Shown here: piece by piece, positions 8,299 through 16,280 of the stretch
How the letters are laid out: each line of letters opens with the position of its first letter
How positions within the stretch are numbered: position 1 is the stretch's first letter
Source of the DNA: Rhodoferax sp.
GTDB taxonomy: Bacteria; Pseudomonadota; Gammaproteobacteria; Burkholderiales; Burkholderiaceae_C
Direction of reading: 5' to 3'
NCBI GenBank assembly: GCA_030645355.1
Contig: JAUSNJ010000115.1
Coordinates: 1 to 54,496, forward strand
DNA length: 54,496 nt
The notes under the pieces: model-generated
The model's database searches: none
What the model was told of the DNA's origin: nothing
Seen by the model: the letters and a program-made list of their open reading frames with translations, nothing else
Program-made: the position numbers and the translations under genes

Positions 8299-10064
8299 CG
8301 ATGGACTGCCAGGTGACGGGGGGTCCAGGCGTGCGGCTTGCGATAGACAAAATGGTGCCGTGCCACGTGGTAGCTGGGGTCGAAGCCGTAAAAGTTGCGG
8401 TGCATGCATTGCAGTTCCTCGGCGCGGTAGTCGGCCAGCGGTTTGTGGGCCTCGTCCTGGTCCCGTTGCGCCTGTTTTTGCGCCAGGCGCTGCGCCAGAT
8501 TATGCGTCGCGGCCAGCGCCAGAGCCCGCTGCAGAACCTGCTCGCCAAAGTCTTGCGCGCCCTCGCCGAATGCGGCGTCCAGCAAGCCGCGCGCTACGGC
8601 ATCCGCAGCCGTCAACGGCAGGCGCTCCTGCATCAGGGCGCGGCTGGCGGCCTCGCCAATGCGCCGGGGAAGGGAATAGGTCCAGTACTCCGAGCCGTAG
8701 AGATTGCCCATGTTCTTGTAGTGTGGGTTCAGCACCACGCCCGCGTGCGCCCACACCACGTCTGCGGCCAGCGCCAGAAAGCAGCCCCCGGCGCCTGCGT
8801 TGCCGTGCAGGGCGGCCACGGTGATGCGGTCGGTGAACGTCAGCACTTCCAGCGCCGCGTCGTCCATGGCATTGATGTTGCGCATGGAGGCATCGGCGGC
8901 GCTGTCGCCCGCCACGCGCTGGGCGGCTTCGATGTCATGCAGGTGGATGCCGTTGGAGAAAAACTCCTGCCCACCGGCCAGCACCAGCACCTGCGTGGAC
9001 CGCGTGCGCACCCAGCGCAAGGCATCGCGCAGCCGTTGGCACTGGCGTTCGGACATGGCGCCGTTGTGGAATTCAAAGTCCAGCCAGCCGACGCGGGCGC
9101 CAGCGGGGCCGAATTCGCGGTAGCGCAGTTCGTCCCACTCTTGGTCGTCCTCGCGCATCAGGGGGACGGGCAGTTCGGGTAAGTCGGCGGATTGGGTGGC
9201 GAACACGCGGGTGGCGGCCAGCTTGAGCACGTTGGTGGCTGGGGACTGTGGGGGTGCGGTCGTGGGTGGCGAGGCGTCGTCCTCCTGCCGCACGTGGGCT
9301 ATCCAGATGGCGCCGTCTACGGTGCGGCGCAGCAGGGCCGGGCCGCGACGGGCCAGCACGGTGCCGGGTTCGCTTTCTGAAAACGCGGAAACGATTTCCG
9401 CGCTGGCGGGGTGGGCGTCGAATAGGCGGCAGGGGTGGCTGAACAGGGTGTCGAGCACGCCGGGGGAGCCGTCGGCGGCGGCGATTTTTTGGAGGATGGT
9501 TTGGGTGGTGTCGGTGGGCCAGTGGATGCGTCTATCGGTTTGGCGCATCAGGGGGTTCCAGTTGCCTGTGGCTTGTGGCTTGGCGTGAGCTGTTGGCGCC
9601 AAGCTGCCGGGCGTGAACCGCTGCAAGGCGCGCAGCACGGCCTGCACGGCGGCGTGGGTTACTTCGCGGCGGTACAGGCTGGATTTGGTGGCGCCGGGGC
9701 GTATGGCAAACGGTTCCCAGGCCCATACCTCTCCGGCGTCCATGTCTTCCACCGCCTGCAACACCGTCACGCCCCACTGCGCATCGCCCCGGTGAATAGC
9801 CCAATCCAGCGCGCTGGGGCCGCGGTCGCCGGGGATTCCGGGGTGCACGACCAGGCACACGGTGCGCGCCCAGACGGTCTCGGGAATGCGGCGTTTCAGA
9901 AACGGCGCCAGCACCACGTCGGGTTTGAACATCTCCACCGCTTCCTCGGTGACGGCGTCGGCAATGTCCAACTCCACCGAGACCGTGTGGCCCAGCGCTT
10001 GCAGCACGCCGAACAGGCGTTGGCTCAGGCCGTTAAAGCTGTGGGTGAGCAGGAGGATGCGCAT
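8295..10064 (-). CDS. hoxX: HoxX, CO-ligand synthase for [NiFe]-hydrogenase
   Basis: Makes the CO ligand of the active-site iron under aerobic conditions by converting formyl-tetrahydrofolate, through formyl-CoA, to CO. From ATG 10064 it has 589 residues. The N-terminal half is formyltransferase-like (start MRILLLTHSFNG; HPGIPGDRGPSALDWAI near residue 80-95), the C-terminal half is enoyl-CoA hydratase/crotonase-like (VLAGGQEFFSNGIHLHDIE; HGNAGAGGCFLALAADVV). This two-domain order matches R. eutropha HoxX. The start overlaps the hypE stop as TGATG; an upstream in-frame extension would run into hypE and was rejected. Its presence, together with the O2-tolerant HoxK, fits hydrogenase maturation in air. 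The stop codon falls inside repeat E2. Confidence 0.94.
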   Translation of the reverse strand: MRILLLTHSFNGLSQRLFGVLQALGHTVSVELDIADAVTEEAVEMFKPDVVLAPFLKRRIPETVWARTVCLVVHPGIPGDRGPSALDWAIHRGDAQWGVTVLQAVEDMDAGEVWAWEPFAIRPGATKSSLYRREVTHAAVQAVLRALQRFTPGSLAPTAHAKPQATGNWNPLMRQTDRRIHWPTDTTQTILQKIAAADGSPGVLDTLFSHPCRLFDAHPASAEIVSAFSESEPGTVLARRGPALLRRTVDGAIWIAHVRQEDDASPPTTAPPQSPATNVLKLAATRVFATQSADLPELPVPLMREDDQEWDELRYREFGPAGARVGWLDFEFHNGAMSERQCQRLRDALRWVRTRSTQVLVLAGGQEFFSNGIHLHDIEAAQRVAGDSAADASMRNINAMDDAALEVLTFTDRITVAALHGNAGAGGCFLALAADVVWAHAGVVLNPHYKNMGNLYGSEYWTYSLPRRIGEAASRALMQERLPLTAADAVARGLLDAAFGEGAQDFGEQVLQRALALAATHNLAQRLAQKQAQRDQDEAHKPLADYRAEELQCMHRNFYGFDPSYHVARHHFVYRKPHAWTPRHLAVHR

Positions 10065-11131
10065 CAGCAAATCCGCGGCAGCTGCTCGCCGCTGAGCCAG
10101 TCCACTACCCGCCGCCCGCCAAAGCGCGTATTCATTTGCACAAAGCAATGGGCGTCTTGCGTGACGGTGCCAATGCGTTGCGCGCCTTGCCCCAGCGGAT
10201 GGGCGCGCATGGCGGCCAGCAACTGGTCGGCAACCTCGGGCGCGCAGACGGCAATCAACTTGCCTTCGTTGGCCACGTACAGCGGGTCCAGGCCCAGCAG
10301 CTCACAGGCGGCCTCCACCTGCGGCAGCACCGGAATCAAAGCTTCTTCGATCACCATGCCAACCTGAGATTGCGTGGCGATCTCGTTGAGCGTGGTGGCC
10401 AGTCCGCCGCGCGTGGGGTCGCGCAGCACGTGCAGGGCGTTGGGGTCGGGCAAGGCCTGCAGCATGGCCTGCACCAGGGTGTGCAGGGCGGCGGTGTCGG
10501 ACTCGATCGCGGTCTCGAACTCCAGCGACTCGCGCAGCGACATTACCGCCACGCCGTGCTCGCCCAGCGTACCCGAGACCAGGATCACGTCGCCCGCTTT
10601 CGCCTGGCGCCCGTCTATGCACAGGCCATCCGGCGCCACGCCCACGCCCGTGGTGCTGATGAACACGCCGTCGCCCTTGCCCTTCTCCACCACCTTGGTG
10701 TCGCCGGTGACGATGGGCACACCCGCGTCGCGCGCCGCCGCCGCCATGGATTCCACAATGCGTTTCAGATCGGCCAGCGCAAAGCCTTCTTCCAGAATGA
10801 AACTGGCCGCCAGATACAGCGGCTTGGCCCCCGACATGACCACATCGTTGACCGTGCCATGCACCGACAGGCAGCCGATATCGCCCCCCGGAAAAAACAG
10901 CGGCGAAATGACATGCCCATCGGTAGCCATCACCAGGCGCCCGCCGGTGGGGAAGGGCAGCAAGGCGCCGTCGTGGCCCTGGCGCAAATACTCGTTATCA
11001 AAGGCGCGGGCAAACAGCTCGTCCACCAGTTGCGCCGCCGCCCGCCCGCCGGCACCGTGCGTCATGTCGATGTGCCCATGCTTGAAGTCGATGGGGCGCA
11101 GGTAGTTCTTCTTGGGTGTTGTCATGGTCAT
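10064..11131 (-). CDS. hypE: Carbamoyl dehydratase HypE
   Basis: Dehydrates the carbamoyl group received from HypF to a thiocyanate that becomes the CN ligand of the active-site iron. 355 residues, normal length, PurM-like ATPase fold: DMTHGAGGRAAAQLV at the N-terminus, a GDIGCLSVHGTVNDV stretch and LRDPTRGGLATTLNEIA. The protein ends in PRIC, whose Cys carries the carbamoyl/cyano group. ATG 11131 forms an ATGA overlap with hypD; a second ATG two codons later is also possible. A longer upstream frame is only the shadow of hypD. Confidence 0.96.
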   Translation of the reverse strand: MTMTTPKKNYLRPIDFKHGHIDMTHGAGGRAAAQLVDELFARAFDNEYLRQGHDGALLPFPTGGRLVMATDGHVISPLFFPGGDIGCLSVHGTVNDVVMSGAKPLYLAASFILEEGFALADLKRIVESMAAAARDAGVPIVTGDTKVVEKGKGDGVFISTTGVGVAPDGLCIDGRQAKAGDVILVSGTLGEHGVAVMSLRESLEFETAIESDTAALHTLVQAMLQALPDPNALHVLRDPTRGGLATTLNEIATQSQVGMVIEEALIPVLPQVEAACELLGLDPLYVANEGKLIAVCAPEVADQLLAAMRAHPLGQGAQRIGTVTQDAHCFVQMNTRFGGRRVVDWLSGEQLPRIC

Positions 11132-12267
11132 GCTGCCACCACCGCGATGTCGCGGAAGCGGCCATAGGAATAGTGGGCGGCGCAGGCGCCTTCGTTGGAC
11201 ACCATGCACGAGCCCATAGGACTCTCCGGCGTGCACACCGTGCCAAACAGCTTGCAGTCTTGCGGGCGCTTGACCCCGCGCAGGATGGCGCCGCATTCGC
11301 ACTGCTTGTGGTCGGGCACGCTGGCGTAGTGCAGGTCAAACTTGCGCTCGGCGTCCCACTCGGCAAAGGCCGGGCGAATCTTCAGGGCGCTGTAGGGCAC
11401 CTCGCCCAGGCCGCGCCACTCAAAGCTCTCGCGCAACTCGAACACCTGCGACACCAGGTTTTGCGCCGCCAGATTGCCCTCAGCTGTGACCACCCGCGAG
11501 AATTCGTTTTCGACGACGGCCCGCTCGGCATTGACCTGGCGCACCAGCATCAAGATGCCCTGCATCACATCCAGCGGCTCAAACCCGGTGATCACCACCG
11601 GCTTGCGGTACTCCTCGGCAAAGTGCTCGTAGGGCTGCGAGCCGATGATGATGCTCACATGCGCCGGCCCGATAAAACCGTCAATCGGCACGGTGCCCAA
11701 CTGGCGCACCTCGGCCGACTCCAGGATGTGGGTGATGGCCGACGGGGTCAGCACATGGCAGCACAGTACGCTGAAGTTTTTGACAGCGCGCGCCGCGGCA
11801 TCGCGAATGACCAGCGCCGTGGGCGGCGTGGTGGTCTCGAAGCCGATGGCAAAAAACACCACCTCGCGATCCGGGTTCTGCTCGGCCAGCTTGAGCGCGT
11901 CGGCGGCGGAGTAGACCATGCGGATGTCGGCCCCGCGCGCCTTGGCCTTGATCAGGGACAGACCATCGGAGGCGGGAACGCGCATGGTGTCGCCATAGGT
12001 GCACAGCATCACGCCCCGCTCCAGCGCGAGGCGGATCGCCAGATCAACGCGGCCAATCGGCAGCACGCACACCGGGCAACCCGGCCCATGGATCATGCGC
12101 ACATTGGCGGGCAGCATGTCGGCAATGCCGTAGCGGGAAATGGCATGCGTGTGCCCGCCGCAAAACTCCATGAAGTTGTAGGCCACATCGGGGCGGACTT
12201 CGGCGGCGATATTGGCGGCGATGTGGCGCGCGCCGTCCCCATCGCGGTATTCGTCGATGTACTTCAT
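11128..12267 (-). CDS. hypD: HypD, Fe(CN)2CO assembly scaffold
   Basis: Iron-sulfur protein that, with HypC, holds the iron while CN and CO ligands are attached. 379 residues. Visible HypD signatures: FCGGHTHAISRYGI with the catalytic Cys, GPGCPVCVLPIGRVD, a FFAIGFETTTPPTA segment, and the C-terminal [4Fe-4S] region with CECGAILRGVKRPQDCKLFG and CTPESPMGSCMVS. Start and stop overlap hypC and hypE by four bases each, so the three are translationally coupled. Confidence 0.97.
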   Translation of the reverse strand: MKYIDEYRDGDGARHIAANIAAEVRPDVAYNFMEFCGGHTHAISRYGIADMLPANVRMIHGPGCPVCVLPIGRVDLAIRLALERGVMLCTYGDTMRVPASDGLSLIKAKARGADIRMVYSAADALKLAEQNPDREVVFFAIGFETTTPPTALVIRDAAARAVKNFSVLCCHVLTPSAITHILESAEVRQLGTVPIDGFIGPAHVSIIIGSQPYEHFAEEYRKPVVITGFEPLDVMQGILMLVRQVNAERAVVENEFSRVVTAEGNLAAQNLVSQVFELRESFEWRGLGEVPYSALKIRPAFAEWDAERKFDLHYASVPDHKQCECGAILRGVKRPQDCKLFGTVCTPESPMGSCMVSNEGACAAHYSYGRFRDIAVVAA

Positions 12268-12497
12268 GGCTGGCCTTCTTCCACCTGCGCCAGTTCGGCA
12301 AACAGCGCCAGCGTGCGCTCTGCCTCCTCCGGGTCGATCTTGCCGATGGCGTAGCCCACATGGATGATCACGTAGTCGCCCACCTGCGCGTCGTCCACCA
12401 GATCAATGGACACCTCCTTGCGCACCCCGGCCAGATCGACCACGGCACGCAGAGCGGGCAAGAGTTCCACCACACGGGCGGGAATGGCTAGACACAT
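12264..12497 (-). CDS. hypC: HypC hydrogenase assembly chaperone
   Basis: Small chaperone (77 residues) that forms a complex with HypD and passes the iron centre to the large subunit. The N-terminus MCLAIPARV contains the essential Cys2, and GDYVIIHVGYAIGKID is the conserved OB-fold core. It is distinct from HoxL, the second family member encoded at 19969. A putative ribosome site (CCAAGGAACCC on the coding strand) precedes ATG 12497. A family E element lies directly upstream (12514-12570), where hypF would normally adjoin. Confidence 0.96.
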   Translation of the reverse strand: MCLAIPARVVELLPALRAVVDLAGVRKEVSIDLVDDAQVGDYVIIHVGYAIGKIDPEEAERTLALFAELAQVEEGQP

Positions 12498-12513
12498 GAT
12501 GGGTTCCTTGGGG

Positions 12514-12570
12514 TGCTATTGAAATGGTAGCTGCTTGTTCTTATTGCACGAGGGCTAGAGGCTTGTTTTG
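12514..12570 (+). repeat. Family E element, copy E3 (upstream of hypC)
   Basis: GGTAGC at 12526-12531 and CGAGGGCT at 12549-12556, 23 nt apart. The left flank GTGCTATTGAAA is identical to that of copy E5 inside the FAD dehydrogenase gene. Same orientation as E4 (13684-13740); together they bracket the inserted module between hypC and hypF. Confidence 0.9.
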
Positions 12571-12804
12571 TTGTTGATGCTTCGGCGGTGCAGGGTTTTG
12601 GGGGCCGGATTCCAGTATGGCTGCGAAGCACCCGAAGAGACGCACGAGGTGCGCGGTGAACATGAGTCGATGAGTGATGGCACGTATGTCGGCCGTGGAT
12701 GGACCGCGACGGCACACTCAGTTGTGAAGACTGACGATCACCACTGTCGCCCTTGTGGGGCCATTCGACGAACGTCTTAGGGCGCCGGTGAAAGGATAAA
12801 GCCT
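12571..12804. other. Intergenic stretch, no gene recognised
   Basis: Between repeat E3 and the stop of the inserted membrane gene. Both strands can be read as short frames, but none has a ribosome site or recognisable motif. The stretch may belong to the inserted module. No RNA gene, terminator with U-run or attachment site was identified. Confidence 0.5.
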
Positions 12805-13539
12805 TCATTCCGCTCCGATGGCTTTAAGAACGAATGCTCTGACACTGAGTACTCCTTCGATGGTAGGGCCACATGCCCTACTGTTCGAGAGATCAGTGAA
12901 GTACCTGAATTTTGCGAGAGTGCGGTTGTCGCGTTGATCCAAAACTGTTAGCTCATAGCCAACCAGGCTTTGGTGCGAGGAGACTTTCCAGATCTCTTCC
13001 TGGCCGATAGGGTAGCTGAAGCTAACGAGTACATCCGCGCCTGTCGGGTTGCTTGTTACTAGAGTGATGCCGGGTGGGTAGGGCGGGTTTCTGGCTTCGA
13101 GCTCTGATACGTAGTCGTTTGAAACGATTCGAAAGTAGTTGATGTCAACCGGGTACTTGCGTCCCCACTCATAAGCTACTGAGTGCACTGGTTCGACTGG
13201 GGGCGCTACAAACTGTACCCCGGCGGTCTTGCATGCTGCTATGAACTCTGGGGAAGCTGGTTTAAAAAAAGACATGCTGACACCGAGCAGTGTTGTTAAG
13301 ACACTGGCGACGTAGCCGGTTGGAAGCGTGCCGACCGCAACTGCCAATCCCAAAATACCTCTCTTGCGTGCGCACAGAAACAGGGCCGTCGTAGTGAGTA
13401 AGGCGATCCAAGCATAGCCGAGCAACCAGACAGTTCTGACTCCACTGGAACTTCCATCCCCACCCGCTGCTAGAAAGCCAACAAAGAAAAGGATTGCGCA
13501 GTTGATGGCGGCAACTACAAGGACCCGAACGTAAGTCAT
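12805..13539 (-). CDS. Hypothetical membrane protein inserted in the hyp cluster
   Basis: No family recognised. The 244 residues begin with three probable membrane helices (about 4-25, 33-57 and 62-90), then a soluble domain of about 150 residues with aromatic and proline-rich segments (for example NPPYPPGITLV) and a few Cys. Base composition is visibly lower in GC than the neighbouring hyp genes, and third positions are less G/C-biased, suggesting acquisition from elsewhere. It is on the operon strand, between hypF and hypC, where related loci have nothing. Family E elements in direct orientation lie on both sides. A role in hydrogenase function is not supported by anything visible; it is most simply a passenger. 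Confidence 0.6.
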   Translation of the reverse strand: MTYVRVLVVAAINCAILFFVGFLAAGGDGSSSGVRTVWLLGYAWIALLTTTALFLCARKRGILGLAVAVGTLPTGYVASVLTTLLGVSMSFFKPASPEFIAACKTAGVQFVAPPVEPVHSVAYEWGRKYPVDINYFRIVSNDYVSELEARNPPYPPGITLVTSNPTGADVLVSFSYPIGQEEIWKVSSHQSLVGYELTVLDQRDNRTLAKFRYFTDLSNSRACGPTIEGVLSVRAFVLKAIGAE

Positions 13540-13683
13540 AAGTGCCCAAACATTAAGTTGTAGCCGAGCGCCTATCGTGGAACTTCCAAGCTCGACGACC
13601 AGAAAGACTGACTGTTAAAAGGCCTCGTTGACCGTATTTGCAGTCAATGGAGCACAGGAGGAATTTCTTAGTTGTCACAATAT

Positions 13684-13740
13684 TGATATTCATTTGGTAG
13701 CTGATTACGTATATTCCACGAGGGCTTCAGCCGCATTTGA
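13684..13740 (+). repeat. Family E element, copy E4 (forms the end of hypF)
   Basis: GGTAGC at 13696-13701 and CGAGGGCT at 13719-13726, offset 23 nt; right flank TCAGCCGCATTT. On the minus strand it supplies the last 11-12 codons and the TAA stop of hypF. Confidence 0.88.
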
Positions 13741-14901
13741 TGTTGTGCTCTCGCCCGTAGCCATGCTGCAGGCCGCAACCCAGGCTTGACCCGGCGCCAA
13801 GCCTGCATCGCCACACGACAGGCTTTTGGCTTGCAGCACGTTCAGGCCCGCAGACTCCAGTTGCGAAACGATGCTCTGCGTCAGGATGCGGTTGAAGAAA
13901 CATCCGCCGCCCAAGGCCACATCACGCACTTGGTGCAGGTGCGCTTGTGCGATGGCGTGGGCGCACAGAGCGTCGGCCAAGGTCAGGTGAAAGCGCGCGG
14001 CGGCTTCATCCACTGCGGCGGGGCTGTGGCAGTCGGCGGTGAGCAGGGTGGAGCGCAGCAGTGGCCGCACATCAATCTGGCCGTCAGGTGTCAGGGCCCA
14101 GTCGCTGGCGCGGACTTCCAGGGTGTGGGACTGCAGATGGCGCGCCGCTGCCTGCTCCAGCGCGATGGCCGCTTGCGCTTCAAATTCCTGCCGCACGCTC
14201 AAACCCAGCAAGCCCGCCACTGCATCAAACCAACGCCCGGCCGCCGTGGTCTGCGGGCAGTTCAGGCCGCGTTGCAGCATAGTGTGGATGGTGCGTGCCG
14301 CTTGCTCGCCCACGGTGGGCGCGAAGCGCGGGACGATCTGCTCGGCCAAGCCACACGCGTGCAGCGCGGCCGCCGCCATGCGCCAGGGCTCGCGCGCGGC
14401 CACGTCGCGGCCGGGCAAGGCCAGGGGGCTGAGATGGCCGACGCGCGCGCAGTGAGCGCCATCCACCAGCAGCACTTCGCCGCCCCAGGCCACGCCGTCC
14501 GTGCCCAGGCCCACGCCGTCCAGCGCGATGCCGATGACCGGACGCGCCATGTCGCGTTCCGTGTCGCGTTCCGTGTCGTGTCTTGCGCCGTGCTCGGCCA
14601 GCACCGCCGCAATATGGGCGTGGTGGTGTTGCACGGCAATGGCGTTGACCCCCAGTTCCTGCGCCAGTCGCAGGGCCAGGTGGGTGCTGAAAAAATCCGG
14701 GTGCAGGTCATGGGCCACGGCATCAATGGGGCCGCCCGCCTGCGCCAGCAGCGCGCGCACGGATTGCTCCAGCGCTTCGCAGGCTGCGGGATCAGACAGG
14801 TCGCCATGTTGCGCGGACCACAGCGGCTTGAGAGGCGCCGCAGTGTCGAGCAGACAGGCGGCGTTCTTCAGGAACGCGCCACAGGCCAGGATGCGTGCCA
14901 T
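13705..14901 (-). CDS. hypF: Short-form HypF (Kae1-like domain only)
   Basis: HypF makes the carbamoyl group for the CN ligands from carbamoyl phosphate. Full HypF is about 750 residues with acylphosphatase, zinc-finger, YrdC-like and Kae1-like domains; this protein has 398 and starts MARILACGAFLKNAACL, with only the Kae1-like part. Seen are the metal/nucleotide motif VQHHHAHIAAVLAEHG, the GTDGVAWGGEVLL loop and VALGGGCFFNRIL. R. eutropha also encodes a short HypF1 (about 394 residues) in its membrane-hydrogenase locus, so the form has precedent. The earlier carbamoyl-transfer domains would then have to come from another protein. A perfect 12-bp tandem duplication (14551-14574) lengthens a TERD motif. 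The C-terminus is contributed by repeat E4. Confidence 0.9.
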   Translation of the reverse strand: MARILACGAFLKNAACLLDTAAPLKPLWSAQHGDLSDPAACEALEQSVRALLAQAGGPIDAVAHDLHPDFFSTHLALRLAQELGVNAIAVQHHHAHIAAVLAEHGARHDTERDTERDMARPVIGIALDGVGLGTDGVAWGGEVLLVDGAHCARVGHLSPLALPGRDVAAREPWRMAAAALHACGLAEQIVPRFAPTVGEQAARTIHTMLQRGLNCPQTTAAGRWFDAVAGLLGLSVRQEFEAQAAIALEQAAARHLQSHTLEVRASDWALTPDGQIDVRPLLRSTLLTADCHSPAAVDEAAARFHLTLADALCAHAIAQAHLHQVRDVALGGGCFFNRILTQSIVSQLESAGLNVLQAKSLSCGDAGLAPGQAWVAACSMATGESTTSNAAEALVEYT

Positions 14902-14903
14902 TG

Positions 14904-15908
14904 TTAGCTGTGCTCCGCCTTGAGTTGGGCCAGCTCGGCTTCCAGTTGGGCGATGCGGGTCTGCCTGGCGTCCGGCGCGTGGTGGTGGTGATGGTGCGCG
15001 GGCTCGTCGAGCAGCCAGTCCAGCCAGGCCTGCATGCCTTCGCCGGTGGTGGCGGACAGCTCCAGGATTGTGATGCCGGGGTTGACCCGGCGCGCATAGT
15101 CCTTGCAGCGCGCCACGTCAAAGCTCAGGTGCGGCAGCAGGTCGATCTTGTTGAGGATCATCAGTTGCGCGGCGGCAAACATGTCGGGGTATTTGAGCGG
15201 CTTGTCCTCGCCCTCGGTGACCGACAGGATGGCGACCTTGGCCTCTTCGCCCAGGTCCCACAGCGCGGGGCACACCAGGTTGCCCACGTTCTCGATGAAC
15301 AGCAGCGACTGCGGGGAGTGCGTGTGGTGGTCGTGCCCATGGTCGTGATCGTGATGGTGGTGCTCATCATGGGAATGGCCATGCGCATGTGCATGTGCAT
15401 GTGCATGTGCATGTGCATTCTCGTGTTCATGGGCATGCTCATGCGTGGCCAACTGCGCAAACGCCTGCGCCACCATGGGGGCGTCCAGGTGGCAGCCCTT
15501 GCCGGTATTGACCTGGATGGCGGGCGCACCGGTGGCGCGGATGCGGTCGGCGTCGAAGCTGGTTTGCTGGTCGCCCTCGATCACCGCCACTGTCAGGCTA
15601 GGCGCGTGCTGTTTGAGTGCATGGATGGTGGCGCACAGCAGCGTGGTCTTGCCCGATCCGGGACTGGACACCAGATTCAGCGCACGCACGCCATGCGCGG
15701 CAAAGTGTGCGCGGTTCTGCGTGGCGACCGCGTTGTTGGCGCCCAGCACATCTTCCTCGATCTTGATGGTGCGCTGTTGGGTCAGGCCGGGCACCGACAC
15801 CCGGGCCGCGCCCGCGCCGAAGTGCAAGTCGCCGGTGGTGGGGTGAACTTCAGGACTTGAATCCGGTTTGCTGGTTCCGGTATTGCTGCAGCCGCAAACG
15901 ACGCACAT
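14904..15908 (-). CDS. hypB: HypB nickel-inserting GTPase with internal His-rich loop
   Basis: GTPase that, with HypA, delivers nickel to the large subunit. 334 residues. The N-terminal metal site MCVVCGCS, P-loop [28 protein letters not shown] and LNKIDLLPH are all present. Unusually, the His-rich nickel store is not between the N-terminal Cys motif and the P-loop: about 22 His in 42 residues (156-197) lie between GCHLDA and [10 protein letters not shown], i.e. between the switch regions. A second run of six His is near the C-terminus (about 308-313). Part of the loop is coded by a perfect hexamer tandem repeat (15385-15414). It starts 30 bases after hypA and ends 2 bases before hypF. Confidence 0.95.
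   Translation of the reverse strand: MCVVCGCSNTGTSKPDSSPEVHPTTGDLHFGAGAARVSVPGLTQQRTIKIEEDVLGANNAVATQNRAHFAAHGVRALNLVSSPGSGKTTLLCATIHALKQHAPSLTVAVIEGDQQTSFDADRIRATGAPAIQVNTGKGCHLDAPMVAQAFAQLATHEHAHEHENAHAHAHAHAHAHGHSHDEHHHHDHDHGHDHHTHSPQSLLFIENVGNLVCPALWDLGEEAKVAILSVTEGEDKPLKYPDMFAAAQLMILNKIDLLPHLSFDVARCKDYARRVNPGITILELSATTGEGMQAWLDWLLDEPAHHHHHHAPDARQTRIAQLEAELAQLKAEHS
15385..15414 (+). repeat. Hexanucleotide tandem repeat in hypB
   Basis: Five perfect copies of GCATGT on the plus strand, followed by an imperfect sixth. On the coding strand they give alternating His-Ala. Unit loss or gain would keep the frame and change the His count by one per unit. Confidence 0.9.
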
Positions 15909-15938
15909 GGCATGTTCCTTTGTTGTTCGTGATTGAGT

Positions 15939-16280
15939 TTAGACAACCTGCATGTCCACCACGCGCAGCTCGGTGCCGCCGGTGGGTTGCAGTTGGTGGC
16001 CACCGCACAGGGGGCAGGGGTCCAGACGGGAAAGAATGGCAACGCTTTGGCCGCAGGGCAGGCACCAGGCGCTACCCGCAGGCTCGTCAATATCAATGTG
16101 CGCGCCTTCCAGGCAGGTGTCCGGCGCAATGGCCTGCAATGCGAACCTCAGCGACGATATCTCTACGCCACACAGCGCACCGGCTTCCAGGCGCAGGTGG
16201 GTGACACGCTCAAACGGGTCGCGCGCGCGGGTCTGCTCCAGCACCTTCAGGATGCCACCGGCCAGGCTGAGTTCATGCAT
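15939..16280 (-). CDS. hypA: HypA nickel metallochaperone
   Basis: Zinc- and nickel-binding chaperone that works with HypB in nickel insertion. From ATG 16280, 113 residues: MHELSLAGGIL at the N-terminus with the nickel-binding His2, and a zinc site built from CLPCG and CPLCG (about residues 73-93). Length and motifs are standard. A longer frame upstream overlaps hoxV and is a shadow. The start overlaps the end of hoxV by 8 bases. The ending VVDMQVV is the usual beta strand. Confidence 0.96.
   Translation of the reverse strand: MHELSLAGGILKVLEQTRARDPFERVTHLRLEAGALCGVEISSLRFALQAIAPDTCLEGAHIDIDEPAGSAWCLPCGQSVAILSRLDPCPLCGGHQLQPTGGTELRVVDMQVV

Noticed and set aside
12488..12808. Short frames on both strands in the gap upstream of hypC
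   Set aside because: No ribosome site, no motif; the region partly consists of repeat E3.
15380..15420. CRISPR-like or regulatory direct repeats
   Set aside because: They are in-frame hexamers coding His-Ala in HypB, without spacers.
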